Below are positions 42,733 to 54,413 of a stretch of 64,000 nucleotides of DNA, in pieces. Numbering within the stretch: the first letter of the stretch is position 1; each line of letters starts with the position of its first letter. The notes under the pieces are model-generated. The model worked only from the letters and a program-made list of their open reading frames with translations, had not been told where the DNA came from and searched no databases. The DNA is from Lathyrus oleraceus (lineage: Eukaryota; Streptophyta; Magnoliopsida; Fabales; Fabaceae): contig NC_066585.1 of the NCBI RefSeq assembly GCF_024323335.1, positions 185,171,684 to 185,235,683 of the forward strand, given 5' to 3'. The position numbers and the translations under genes were made by a program.

Positions 42733-45700
42733 ATGTCACATCAGGTGTCTCAACATCACAAGGGAAGACAACATAAGCACTCAGAAGGAAAATACCAAAG
42801 ATGGAGATGCCATTACTATGGGAAATTTGGTCACATAAAACCATTTTGCTTTAGGCTATACGGCTATCCCAGTCCTACTCATCAACCTAGACTCAAACAA
42901 CACAGAAAACAGTGGGCTCCTAGGGTTGGTTCTACTATCTTGATAGCTCACACTTCCTTTAGAGTCTCAGCCAAAGAAGATTGGTACTTTGACAGTGGAT
43001 GCTCCAGACACATGATTGGAAGCAAAAATCTGTTGGTCGACCTTCAATCTCATGTCACCAACTATGTAACTTTTGGTGATGGAGCAAAGGGTGAAATCAA
43101 GGGGATTGGAAAGCTAAACTTCTATGGAGTTCCTAACCTTGATAATGTGTTGCTTGTTAAAGGATTGACTGCAAACCTGATCAGTATCAGTCAACTATGT
43201 CATCAAGGTCTCAATGTGAACTTCACAAAAACTGAATGCTTGGTTACTAATAAAAAAATGAAGTGATCGTGAGAAGAGTCAGATCTAAGGACAACTTCTA
43301 CATGTGGATTCCTCAAGAAACTAGCTATTCATCAATATGCGCTCTAGCTAAAGAAGAAGAAGTGAAACTATGGCATCAAAAACTGGGTCATCTGAATCTT
43401 AAAGGGATGAAGAGGATCATATCTGTTGAAGCTGTCAGAGGGATCCCAAAATTAAAGATTGAAGAAGGAAGAGTATGTGGTGAATGTCAGATTGGAAAGC
43501 AGACAAAGATGTCACATCAGAAGATCAAACAGGACACCACATCTAAAGTGCTGGAACTTCTCCACATGGACTTGATGGGACCTATGCAGGTGGAAAGTCT
43601 TGGTGGAAAAAGGTATGCTTATGTTGTGGTGGATGACTTCTCCAGATATACCTGGGTGAATTTTATAAGAGAAAATCTGATGTGTTTGATGTGTTCAAAG
43701 ACCTTTTCCAAAGACTTCAAAGAGAAAGAGAGAGTCATGTTATCGAAATCAGAAGTGATCATGGGAAAGAATTTGAAAACGGTAAATTTGCTGATTTCTG
43801 CTCATCTGAAGGGATTGGACATGAGTTCTCTTCTCCCATTATCCCTCAACAAAATGGTGTGGTGGAAAGGAAAAATAGAACTCTCCAAGAATCTGCTAGA
43901 GCTATGATTCATGTTAAGAAGTTGCCTTACCACTTTTGGGCTGAAGCTATGAACACTGCTTGCTATGTTCACAACAGAGTAACCCTGAGAAAAGGGACCT
44001 CAACCACTTTATATGAAGTCTGGAAGGGAAGAAGACCTACTGTCAAATACTATCATGTGTTTGGTAGTAAATGCTATATCCTGACTGATCGTAAACAAAG
44101 AAGGAAAATGGACCCCAAGAGTGATGAAGAATATTTCTGGGCTACTCAACAAACAGCAGAGCCTTTAGAGTCTTTAATTCAAGAACTAAAGTTATGATGG
44201 AATCTATCAATGTTGTTGTTGATGATCAAGAGACTGATGTCACAAACGATGTTGAAACATTTCTGAATGAAGCCCCAACTGAACCTTCCGATAAAAGTAG
44301 TGAGAGTGAGTCCACTCAAGCTGAACCTGAAGCTGATCAAGTAAACAAGGGACCCTCTATCAGAATTCAGAAGGATCATCCTAAAGATCTCATTATAGGA
44401 GATCTAAATAAAGGAGTCACCACTAGATCAAGGGAAGTGATCTCACATGCCTGTTTTGTGTCAAAGATTGAGCCTAAGAATGTTAAAGAAGCCTTAACTG
44501 ATGAATTCTGGATCAATGCCATGCAGGAAGAGTTAGGCCAATTCAAGAGAAATGAAGTATGGGAATTGGTTCCAAGACCTGAAGGAATAAATGTTATTGG
44601 AACAAAGTGGGCATACAAGAATAAATCTGATGAAAAAGGTGTGGTTACTAGGAATAAAGCAAGATTAGTAGCTCAAGGATACACTAAAGTTGAAGGAGTT
44701 GACTTTGATGAAACATTTTCTCCTGTAGCTCGCCTGGAGTCCATTAGATTATTGCTAGGAGTGGCATGTATTCTGAAGTTTAAACTGTTCCAAATGGATG
44801 TGAAAAGTGCCTTCTTAAATGGCTACTTGAATGAGAAAGTATATGTTGAACAACCAAAGGGATTCACAGATCCAAATCTTCCAAAGCATGTGTATAAGTT
44901 GAGGAAACCTCTTTATGGGTTGAAACAAGTTCTGAGAGCTTGGTATGAGAGACTCACAGTGTTTCTCATTGACAATGGATACATAAAGGGAGGCATTGAT
45001 AAGACTTTATTTGTCAAAGATGAAGGAGGAAAGCTCATGATTCCTCAGATCCATGTGGATGATATTGTGTTTGGTGGGATGTCAAATAAGATGGTTCAAC
45101 ATTTTGTTGAACAAATGCAATTTGAATTTGAAATGAGTCTTGTTGGAGAACTAACCTATTTTCTTGGCCTGCAAGTCGAGCAGATGGAAGATTCTATCTT
45201 TCTATCTCAAAGTAAATATGCCAAGAACATTGTTAAGAAGTTTGGGATGGAGAATGCAAGCCACAAGAGGACACCTACTCCTACTCATCTGAAGTTGTAT
45301 AAAGATGAAAATGGTGTCAGTATGGATCAAAGTCTCTACAGAAGCATGATAGGGAGTCTGCTATATCTTACAGCAAGCAGACCTGACATTGCTTTTGCTA
45401 TAGGTGTATGTGCTAGATATCAAGTTGAACCAAAGGTGAGCCATATAAACCAAGTGAAAAGGATCCTGAAATATGTCAATGGCACTTGTGACTATGAGAT
45501 GTTATACACTCATGGATCTGACTCTGTGATGTCGGGCTATTGTGATGTTGATTGGGCTGGAAGTGCTGATGATAGGAAAAGCACATCAGGAGGATGTTTC
45601 TTCTTGGGGAACAATCTAATATCATGGTTTAGTAAGAAGCAAAATTGTGTTTCTCTGTCTACTGCCAAAGTTGAATACATAGCAGCTGGAAGTAGTTGTT

Positions 45701-46002
45701 CTCAACTGGTATGGATGAAACAAATGTTGACTGAATATAATGTCACACAAGATGTCATGACATTGTACTATGACAACCTGAGTGCTATAAACATCTCAAA
45801 GAACCCTATTCAGCACAGCAGGACCAAACATATTGATATTTGTCACCATTTTATTAGAGAACTTGTGGAGGATAACACTGTAGCCTTAGAGCATGTTGCT
45901 ACTGAGATGCAGTTAGCTGATATTTTTACAAAGGCCTTGGATGCAAATCAATTTGAATTCCTGATAGGGAAGTTAGGGATTTGCATTTATGAAAATTTGT
46001 AG
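42733..46002 (+). pseudogene. Copia C pol: protease, integrase, RT, RNase H
   Basis: Order: a second zinc-knuckle-like motif (CHYYGKFGHIKPFC, about 42810); protease FDSGCSRHMIG (about 42990); the pre-integrase HQKLGHLNLKGM (about 43378); the integrase core with VVVDDFSRYTW (about 43625), IRSDHGKEF and PQQNGVVERKNRTLQ; and RT (open 44194-46002) with GTKWAYKNK, ARLVAQGYTKVEG and PLYGLKQVLRAWYE. The catalytic block reads HVDDIVFG at about 45053, where a Tyr is usual. RNase H follows (GYCDVDWAGSADDRKSTSGG, about 45535). It is split by frameshifts near 43264, 43680 and 44120. It stops at TAG 46000-46002, followed by CAATTA. Confidence 0.93.
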
Positions 46003-46008
46003 CAATTA
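46000..46008 (+). promoter_or_regulatory. UAG readthrough signal between pol and env-like ORF
   Basis: TAG CAA TTA fits the UAG-CARYYA leaky-stop consensus. After it, the same frame stays open for 74 codons up to the ATG at 46225 and on through the third ORF. Stop suppression at this point is described for soybean SIRE1. Confidence 0.85.
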
Positions 46009-48246
46009 TTATGGAGTGGAAAAAGTAATCAAATTATTGTCTATTTTCCTAAAATAAAGTGCCCCCATTGTGGAAAATCATCACCTTTTATTGGAAATAC
46101 CATCTATTTCATCTTCACACGCTACCCCCATAACCTCATTCCCTACTCCAACTCTTCCATCTCCTTTTTCCTTCTCCACAAAACTCTGCTAGGGAAACCT
46201 TACTTTTTCCAGAAAAACTCCAAAATGTCACAACATCAAGATACATATGCCTCTAAAAATACTAAGTCTACTCCAAAAGCTAGTGTTCCTCCCATGGACG
46301 TCCCTGATGATGAGATTCTGGATGTTGCTCCTCTCTCTGTTATTCTCAGCGCGGATATTGATTTGGACCAACCCATCTCCATTGATGCCTCCGCTTCTGC
46401 ATGTTCCAAACAAGGTAATCCCTCTAGTATTCCGTCTGGTTCAACTCCTGACACTAATTCTAAGGAAGGAACACACTATACTGATCATGTTATAAGAGAT
46501 CTAGTTACTAGAATTCTTAATGAAGGCCACTCTGTGAAGGGAGTTTCTACTTCCCTTTCTCAAATGCATCCCTCACCTGAGGTTGAACAACCTAGTGGTA
46601 AGGGTGATGATTCCTCCAGTTCTGAAAAGGACTTGGCTGCTGAAGGGTTGCGCTCTCTAAAGCAAACCATGTCTAAAAAAGGGAAATTTGTGACCTCTAA
46701 CACTGCTAATGCTTCCCACTCTGAGAAGCATGATGATGCAAACGTTGTGATTGATCTAGAGCATGGTAGCTCTGATGATCAAGAGGAAAGCTTGATTCAT
46801 CACATGAAGCCAAGTGTGGCTAAACGCATGAAGACTCGTAAAAGAAAGTATGTGGCTGAACTTATGTCAGCTAGAAAAGCTAAGAATACTGCTGGTATTG
46901 GTCCCTCCAAACCATGGATCATGGTGGAAATAAAGAAGAGGAAGGTCAGAGATGATTCTGAGCCTGAAGAGGATGTTGAGGAAGATGTCCCTGACATCTC
47001 GCCTGTGAAGAAAACTACTGTTAGGAAGTCTCCTTTTAATGTGCATGTTGTTCATTTGGATAACATCTCCTTTCATCTTAAGGATGGAGCTACTAAGTGG
47101 AAATTTGTGATTCAGAGAAGGGTAGCTGTGGAAAGGGAATTGGGAAAAGATGTTGCTGATGTCAAGGAGGTCATGGACCTGATAAAAGCTGTTGGGCTTT
47201 TGAAGACTGTTACTGGGTTCTCTCAATGCTACAAAGGTTTAGTCAAGGAATTTATTGTTAATATTCCTGAGGATATTTATGATAAGAACAACAAGGAGTT
47301 CTGCAAGGTGTATGTGAGGGGTAAGTGTATAACATTCTCTCCTACTGTTATTAATAATTTTCTAGGTAGAAATAATGAGGGTGCAGGAGAATTAGAAGTT
47401 ACAGACAATCGGGTCTGTAGGGAGATTACAACTAGGCAGGTGAAAGTTTGGCCTGTTAAAAGGCATCTTCTTGCTGGGAAGTTGACTGTCAAGTATGCTA
47501 TCCTGAATAAAATAGAAGCTGCTAACTGGGTCCCTACCAACCATATCTCCACCATTGTTAATACTCTTGGGAGGTTTATTTTTGCTATTGGGATAAAAGT
47601 GAAATTTGACTATGGTAGATTTATGTTTGATCAAATCATTAAGCATGCAACTACTAATGCAGTTAAGCTGCCAATTGCTTTTACCTCTATGATCTGTGGA
47701 ATCATCTTAAACCAATATCCTGGTATTCTGTGCTCAAATGATTTACCTAGTAGGATAAAACCAGCTCTGGCTGTGCACTACAAACTCTTTGAAGGCAGTC
47801 ATGTCGAGGATATTGTCATGACATCTGCCATGAAGGGGCCAACCTCAAAAGTTGGAGCAATTGTTGAGCTTAAGGAGACATGCAAAGAGCTAGGTGAAAG
47901 GATTAGGGTAGCCACAACTAGAAAAATATCCTTGGAAGCCTTGATTGCAAGCTTGGAGCAGGCTGAGGGTGAAAATGTTGAACATGCTAATGTCAGCCAT
48001 GAAGAAGAAGCTGAAGCCCACACCTCTAGGAGAGGTCTGCTAAAAATGATGATTCAAGTGGCAATTCTGCTTCTGGTGCTGATGAAGAGGCTGCAAACTC
48101 AAGCTCTACTGAGTAGCTCTGTTGGCTTTGGTCCCTCTTGTTTTGATGATTTTCTTGGCTGTTTGTTGTTGTTTTGGTGGATTTCTTTGTTTTTTTTTGT
48201 TTGCTTCTCAACATTCTTACAGCTATGTATGTACTTGGTTATGTAA
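46003..48246 (+). CDS. Envelope-like ORF of SIRE-type copia
   Basis: Third ORF of SIRE-like elements, of unproven function and often called envelope-like. It is in frame with pol across a single UAG, with its first ATG at 46225 (673 aa from there). It has a Ser/Pro/Asp-rich N-terminus, a basic nuclear-signal-like stretch (AKRMKTRKRKYVAEL near 46820-46860) and an acidic segment (EPEEDVEEDVPD near 46960). A conserved domain spans 47030-47810 (ITFSPTVINNFLGR, WPVKRHLLAGKLTVKYAILNK, NHISTIVNTLGRFIFAIGIK), which I recall as the putative plant transposon protein family. A coiled coil follows near 47860-47990. From about 48030 the frame turns hydrophobic (LLLFWWISLFFFVCFS), probably because of a frameshift. 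No N-terminal signal peptide. Confidence 0.8.
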   Translation, partial: QLLWSGKSNQIIVYFPKIKCPHCGKSSPFIGNTIYFIFTRYPHNLIPYSNSSISFFLLHKTLLGKPYFFQKNSKMSQHQDTYASKNTKSTPKASVPPMDVPDDEILDVAPLSVILSADIDLDQPISIDASASACSKQGNPSSIPSGSTPDTNSKEGTHYTDHVIRDLVTRILNEGHSVKGVSTSLSQMHPSPEVEQPSGKGDDSSSSEKDLAAEGLRSLKQTMSKKGKFVTSNTANASHSEKHDDANVVIDLEHGSSDDQEESLIHHMKPSVAKRMKTRKRKYVAELMSARKAKNTAGIGPSKPWIMVEIKKRKVRDDSEPEEDVEEDVPDISPVKKTTVRKSPFNVHVVHLDNISFHLKDGATKWKFVIQRRVAVERELGKDVADVKEVMDLIKAVGLLKTVTGFSQCYKGLVKEFIVNIPEDIYDKNNKEFCKVYVRGKCITFSPTVINNFLGRNNEGAGELEVTDNRVCREITTRQVKVWPVKRHLLAGKLTVKYAILNKIEAANWVPTNHISTIVNTLGRFIFAIGIKVKFDYGRFMFDQIIKHATTNAVKLPIAFTSMICGIILNQYPGILCSNDLPSRIKPALAVHYKLFEGSHVEDIVMTSAMKGPTSKVGAIVELKETCKELGERIRVATTRKISLEALIASLEQAEGENVEHANVSHEEEAEAHTSRRGLLKMMIQVAILLLVLMKRLQTQALLSSSVGFGPSCFDDFLGCLLLFWWISLFFFVCFSTFLQLCMYLVM

Positions 48247-48655
48247 CTCTTTAACTTATGGCATTCCGGTTAATGACAAGATAGACATTTATTTTGTCTC
48301 TTTGGTATCTTTTGGCTAAAAAGGGGGAGAAGTAGTTGTATCTTTTCTTAGCTATTGTTGTTGCATGATACAGGGGGAGATTTCTAGTGTTTGTTTGTTT
48401 GACACAGGGGGAGAATTCTTTGTGGTCTGTTCGTGTGAAGCAGTGTGTTATGTACTGGCTTGAGGGGGAGAAGTTGTGTTATGGGATGTTGCATGGACTT
48501 GAGGGAGAGTACAAGCGCTTGCATGTTTACTACTTGTTATTTTTGCTAGTAATGTGTGTATGTTTACTTCTGCTGATGAACTGATGCTCTGATTGATTTC
48601 TTGTGAGCGTGTAATCTGTTGTTTGTCTTAGCCAAAATTTTCCAAAGCGGGAGGT
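48247..48655 (+). other. Copia C 3' UTR and polypurine tract
   Basis: Repeated AGGGGGAGA-type purine blocks (near 48325, 48371, 48408 and 48464) and a purine tract AAAGCGGGAGGT directly before the 3' LTR at 48656. Repeated GGGGGAGA blocks are usual upstream of SIRE-type 3' LTRs. Confidence 0.75.
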
Positions 48656-49632
48656 TGTTGGTTCTATGGATTGGCATCAATTTTGGTAAAACTTAGTGTT
48701 AGCACAAGATGTCACGCTTGTAGTCTTGACATGTGATATCAACCTTCTGCAGGTTGGTTAATAAGGTTGTGCAGGATTTATTCAAGATGTCAGACCCGAT
48801 GTTACGACATGTGCATACAAAACATTCAGTCTGAATGTTATGTATTTTGATGTTGCACTTTTCATGCAAGTCTTTGTGTGCTTATGTGGAGATTGCATGC
48901 GTTATGTAAGGAGTAATTCTATTTAAATCTAGAATTTTCTGTCTCCCTAAAAGGAATGATTAGTTGTTATTTCTTAGGGAATATACAATAAATAGAATTA
49001 GGGTTTCATGCTGCCCAGGCCCATTCAGAAAGCTTCTATATAAAGACTTTGTAAACCGTGTTTTATACACAGAAAAATACGAACGTAATGTGAGTGAGGA
49101 TTAGGGTTTTAGTCTTGTGTGAGTTTATGAATTGTGAGCCATTCATACATCTTGTTGATGTGTGAATTGGACTGAGTTTTTGAGTTGTAATTTGTTCACT
49201 CTAAGCTTTGAAGTACGAGTGTATTTGTTTACTTGATTGAAGCTTTTAAGCAAGATCAAGTGTGTGTCCTTGAAGTGTGTCTGCTTTCTTTTTGGTATTT
49301 GTTCTAGTATCACTGTTGTGATTGAGGGGGAGTGAGTAGGGTCTCTTGTCTAAGAGTTCTTAGATAGAAATCACATGGGTAGAGATTAGGTGAAAAGACT
49401 GTAACTTGAAGTTGTTTGCTGAGATTCTTTGAACTAATTATGTTTAGTGGATTTCCTTCCTAGCTTGGTAGCCCCCAGACGTAGGTGTGTTTGCATCGAA
49501 CTGGGTTAACAATTGCTTGTGTCGTGTTTCAATTGTTTAATGATTTTTTATTCTGTTCATATTTCATCTGTTTCTCAGATGTTAGTGTCGTGACATTATC
49601 TTCGACATCTCATATCTGATACTAGAATTTCA
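48656..49632 (+). repeat. Copia C 3' LTR
   Basis: 977 bp, TGTTGGTTCTATGG to AATTTCA, collinear with the 5' LTR, with intact TATATAAAG. Followed by the AAGAT duplication. Confidence 0.93.
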
Positions 49633-49672
49633 AAGATGATATGAAGGTAGGGTGAATTTAGGGGTATGACAA
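49633..49672 (-). repeat. Start of W 5' LTR, part 2
   Basis: On the minus strand TGTCATACCCCTAAATTCACC starts at 49672. This equals the W 3' LTR start (12783). It includes the right AAGAT duplication of copia C (49633-49637) and marks the outer 5' end of element W. Confidence 0.8.
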
Positions 49673-49677
49673 TGTTG
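49673..49677. repeat. Right target-site duplication of element W (ATGTT)
   Basis: Matches 8258-8262. The Z gag protein resumes immediately after it. Confidence 0.65.
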
Positions 49678-52535
49678 TGTTCTTGATGTAGTGGTGTATT
49701 TGACAATAGGGTTGCAAGAAAGGTTGAGAGTGCTCAGAAAGCAAAAGAGAAGGATATCTGGAGGAGCAATAGGTCCCAGTCTCACTTAGACAAGAGAGTG
49801 GTGACCCTGAGAAAAGAATAGGCTCTTGGTCAGCAAAATTCTAGGCCTAATACTTACAAACCTACGCCCAATGCTCCTCAAGGGAGGTGGACTAAGCATG
49901 CTGGGAATGGGTATGCTGGAAATCCTAAGTGGAGAAACTTTGAGATGGAACGGGGGTCCTCTATGACTTAAAGAGAGAAGTTCCAAATGTCGGAGAGGCG
50001 TTCCTATGGACCTAGCAATTACAAAGGCAAAAACTCCATGTCAATGATGCAATGAAGGAGGTTTCAGAGGAAGAAAAAGGCTGAGAGAGATGATGTTGAG
50101 TCGAGTAACAACAAGAAATATCAGAATTAGGAAAATGATCAAGCAAAGGAGCTAGTAGGAAGGAAGTTGTTTTCTCCCAAAACAACTCAGACAAAGACAA
50201 AGATTAAGAAAGATGAGCAGGCAAAAAAGGATGAATTGGTCACAGACAACTTCGACTTTGGGTCGGAGGGGATTTCGATGTCCTATGTAATGTAGTTTCT
50301 ATGATCCCTAGGGAGTATGGTTGCGTGACAGAAATTGCTGAGATCAAAGATTGTGAAGAGGAGGAGCTGGCAAAACACGAGCCATTGTGTTATCTTGTAA
50401 TGAACAATGGGTGTATCAAAGAAAAAATGTGTTCTTTGAACGACCCCGTGAGGGTATGAAGAACCACATGAAGCCCTTTTTATAAGGGCAAAGGTCAAAG
50501 GTACCATAGTGAATAAAATCCTAGTGGACGGTGGGGCAACGGTGAATTTAATACCTCATTTTTTATTGGCTAAGATAGGGAAATTTGATACAGATTTAAG
50601 GCCCTATAATATGGTATTGTCCAACTGTGAGGGTAAAACTGGCCAGACTATAAGGGTCATTCAGGTGGATATAACGGTAGGGTCCATCACTCGACCCACT
50701 ATCTTTATGGTGATAGCATCAAGAGCTAGCTACAACTTGCTACTAGAACAAGACTGGATACATGGAATAGGGGTGGTGCCTTCGTATCTTCACCAAAGAA
50801 TAACAATCTGGCGCGAAGACGTTATAGTCAAAAATATTAAAGCTGGCCAGGGATACTACATGGCCGAAGTAAACCATGTAGATAAGAGAAACTTTGATAA
50901 GAATATGGCCAACATATCATCATGCACACCAGCAGGATTTGGATATATTCCTCTAGAGGAGGCATTTTTGTCTTTGAAACTCCACACTACCCATGGGTTC
51001 ACGTGGGATCGTGAGATTATGGGGGAGAGGTTATATGATTCTGATGAAATACGACCAGTGAGTTAGGGAGACAAATTTGGTGATGAGATGAGTTCGATGT
51101 GTTAGATTGAATCACGAACTACGTGGCCGAGAATAAACTTAAAGCGACTTTGGAAGCGGAAATACCACACATGGCTAGTGAAACCAACGAGATATAAGTG
51201 TTCGATGTAAGCCAAATAGTCAACATTAAACCCCAACCAGTCGAAGAGCTGTGAATAGCAGTGGGAGATAACGGCCAAAAGGCAAGAGGCTGAGTGTATT
51301 TAATATGATGAGCCTTTGTGTTTTGAGAATGATCCGAGAGCGTCTACTACGAAGATGCATCCTTAAGATCCATTGGAAAAAATAAATTTGGGCAATGGAT
51401 CAAATAGAAGGCTGACCTACATTAGCGCCAACATAGATCCAAATCTGAGGATATAGGTAGTTAAATTACTCAAAGAGTTTAAAGATTGAGTTGCTTGGGA
51501 TTATAACGAAATGTCAGGTTTGAGCAGAGAATTGGTGGAATTATAGCTACCAATAAAGGCAAGCAAGAAGCCAGTCAAGAAGACGCCTAGGCATTTTTCC
51601 CTAGAAATTATATCCAAAATAAAGGATGAGATCGAAAGGCTCCTAAGAAGAAAGTTCATAAGAACTGCCAGGCATGTCGAATGGCTTGCCAACATCGTTC
51701 TAATAATTAAGAAAAATGGAACGTTAAAAGTTTGCATTGATTTTATAGATTTGAATGTTGCAACCCTGAAATACGAATACGTAATGCATGTTGCCGAGAT
51801 GTTGTTCGACTCAACAACGGATTTTAAATACCTTAGTATGTTAGATGGTTATTCCGATTATAACCAAATTTTTATTGAAAATGAGGATGTGTCGAAGATG
51901 GCATTTTGATGCCCAAGAACTTTAGGCACCTACTAATGGGTAGTGATGCCATTTGGCTTAAAGAATGTCGGGATAATTTAACAAAGGGTGACGAACTCTA
52001 TTTTTCATGATTAGATTGAAACATTTATGCAAATATATATTGATGATATAGTCATCAAGTCTGTCTCAAGAAATGGTCATCTCGACCATGTCCAACACTC
52101 ATTCAAAAGGATGAGGAAGCATGGACTAAAAATGAATCCCCTAAAATGTGGTTTCTGTGTGTAGGCAGGATACTTTCTTAGTTTTGTAGTCCATAAAAAA
52201 GGGATCAAAATAAACTAAAACAAAACAAGGGCCATTATGTAGACGAAGGCTCCTTCGACTAAAAAGGAGTTGTAATATTTTTTAGGGAAGATCAACCTTT
52301 TGAGGAGGTTCATATCAAAATCAGTGGAAGAATTCATAAATTTTCGCCCCTACTCTGCTTGAAGAAGGAGGAATTTGTGTGGTGCCCAGAACATCAAAAG
52401 GAATTTGACGAAATAAAGGAGTATTTAGCAAATCATCCTATTTTGTCCCCTAAAGTTAGGAATAAATGTATGAAGTTGTACATTTTTGCCTTAGACTTTA
52501 CTATAGGAAGCATGTTATCACAAGTGGATGATAAT
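49678..52535 (+). pseudogene. Ty3/gypsy element Z, gag end, protease, RT (3' half)
   Basis: Continuation of the gag cut at 8262. It starts with a LCS*CSGVFD block at about 49675 and a basic, polar region (49740-50270). The protease is open at 50509-51066 (ILVDGGATVNLIP at about 50518, NLLLEQDWIHGIG at about 50735). RT is read in pieces: PRHFSLEIISKIKDEIERLL (51583-51645), LANIVLIIKKNGTLKVCIDF (51685-51745), SMLDGYSDYNQIFI (51835-51878) and catalytic YIDDIVIKS (about 52035). RNase H start is near 52365-52530 (EFVWCPEHQKEFDEIKEYL, MKLYIFALDFTIGSML). Many stops. Integrase is absent because LTR X begins at 52536. Confidence 0.87.
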
Positions 52536-53532
52536 TGTAAGACCCCAATTTTGACCCTAAAATCCCTCATGCTATCGCATCATATGCATTGGCTTAAGGA
52601 TCACACCTTGGCATCCTCCTTACCCCTTATTAATTGGGTTTGCATTGGGAGAGATCACCAAGCACATTTTGATTATATCATACTTTGTTTTTCATTATTC
52701 ACAAACCAAAATACCAAAAATATGCCAATGTATAGTTTGTTGCTTTTGTAGGTAATGTGTGTGATCACCCGTGTTCCATCAAGCTCATATCTAGGGTTTA
52801 AGACCCTCAATGCAAGGAGATCAATCAAGATATGATTTATATTGATTATAGACATCATATATGGATCCCCATGATCTTAATTTATCATTTTGATCAAGAA
52901 AACATCAAGAGTTTGAAGCTTGTTTGTCTTGGAAACCCTAATTCATCTGGGTATCTTGTGTGACTTCCTCAACAAGTTTCTTCAACATTTGATCAAATAT
53001 TTCGAGGGATACTTCATATTAAATCATCTTACACATATATGATCATCCATGAGTCCAACAAAATCAAGAGAATGTCAAGTTTGCAAGTTGGTTCATGGTG
53101 GTTAACCAGAGAAAGTCAACTGGTCAAAATTGGGGTTCCCTAGACCCTATCTCCTACAATTTTTGTCATATGAAAATGATTCCAAGAGAAAATTTATTCT
53201 TTATGACATTCCAAACAACTTTCATGTTTAATTCAAGAGCTAGTTTTGCTTGGAAAGTCATTTTTTATGGTGAAAGATTATAGGTCACTTTGTCTGAACC
53301 CTAGTTAGAACGTCAACTTCCAAGGGTCATAACTTGCTCAATTCTTATGCGATGGAAGCCATTCAAGTTCCATGATTAAAAATTATGTTGATTCATTTTT
53401 ATGGTCTTGTGATGTTTGACTATTTGTCTGGTCCTTGGTCAAGGTTGATTTGACTTTTGTTGGATTAAAATCATTGGATTTATGGGATTGATGAAATGTA
53501 CATTTCATCTCCCAAAATAAATGAATGATTTT
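52536..53532 (+). repeat. LTR family X fragment, plus orientation
   Basis: Starts TGTAAGACCCCAATTTTGACC inside Z RNase H. It matches the start of the minus-strand LTR at 37971 for hundreds of bases (CTTGGCATCCTCC, GGGAGAGATCACCAAGCAC, GGTCAAGGTTGATT, TACATTTCATCTCCCAAAAT). It is truncated at about 53532, where a different sequence (TGTAACACCC) begins. Confidence 0.8.
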
Positions 53533-54413
53533 TGTAACACCCACATATAATATATGTCTACAATGCATATTATACATAGTGTAATACTGGTACTGAAATA
53601 TATAAGCGCCTAAGGACAATAGTGTACATATTTACATGCCCAAAAGAAACATAACATGGCACAAAATGTACACAAAAGTGCCCAAAATAAAAACTAGGAG
53701 CTAGATCATTATACAATGATCTTAAAAATATATACATAGCGGATTATCCATCCAAACATCAGGTAAGCAATACATCACTCTATCTTGTCTTTACCCTTTG
53801 CCTGCTCAGAATCACCTGAAAAATAATCAACAACATGGGGTGAGATGATAATCTCAGTGGGTTCCCCATCTTATGGATCCACTCGGCTCTACAGGGTTTT
53901 CTAATCAATATCCAACTTAAGTAAACAAGGGAGAGAAGACTTAAGTGATGGGGAACTAACTCGCAATGTATGGCAGCATGCACCTGAGTTCTCACAACTC
54001 GAAACAAGATCATTATTCAGATTCACGAAACATCGATCCTTGAGCGGACCTACGTCTAGGGCAAGCCCGGTTCATGCATGCTCGTATGATTCGACTTTCG
54101 CGGTGGATATCGGGTCCTCTATGAGTTCCAAACTCATTTCAAGCGACCGTCACCCGTATGGGACTCTAAACCACTTAGGGTATCTTTCACTGTATGAGAC
54201 TCTAACCCACTTAGGTGCCCACCTTTCTCCCACGACCGACGTGGTTGGGGCTCAAACCCAATTAAGACATGAATCATCGGTCTCACATCCTATTGCTTAC
54301 TCATCTAAGCATATTAAATAGAGATGTGCACCACCAAGGGCAAAACATTCTGAATACATAATCGGTTCCACAAATCATAACAAGATTCATCAATCACAAG
54401 TGACTTTGCTCAC
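53533..54413 (+). repeat. Unclassified LTR-like remnant beginning TGTAACACCC
   Basis: Starts at the X LTR truncation and ends where element B starts. TGTAACACCC and the GATGATAATCTCAGTGGGTTCCCC block are reminiscent of chromovirus (Tekay-type) LTRs, but no second LTR or coding region is in view. ORF-like stretches inside are not credible genes. Confidence 0.4.

Larger units (their letters stand above)
40250..49632 (+). mobile_element. SIRE/Maximus-type Ty1/copia retrotransposon C, 9.4 kb
   Basis: Complete structure: 5' LTR 40250-41227, an initiator-Met-type PBS, gag, pol, an envelope-like ORF, 3' LTR 48656-49632, and AAGAT duplications. SIRE-type copia elements of legumes are unusual in carrying a third ORF after pol. 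LTRs differ at roughly 40-50 of 978 positions by eye, so C is clearly older than Ogre A, of the order of 1.5-2 million years at usual rates. Stops, a 38-bp duplication and frameshifts disable gag and pol. Confidence 0.95.

Noticed and set aside
53383..54321. ORFs around the TGTAACACCC remnant
   Set aside because: LTR-like sequence; frames are short and unconserved.
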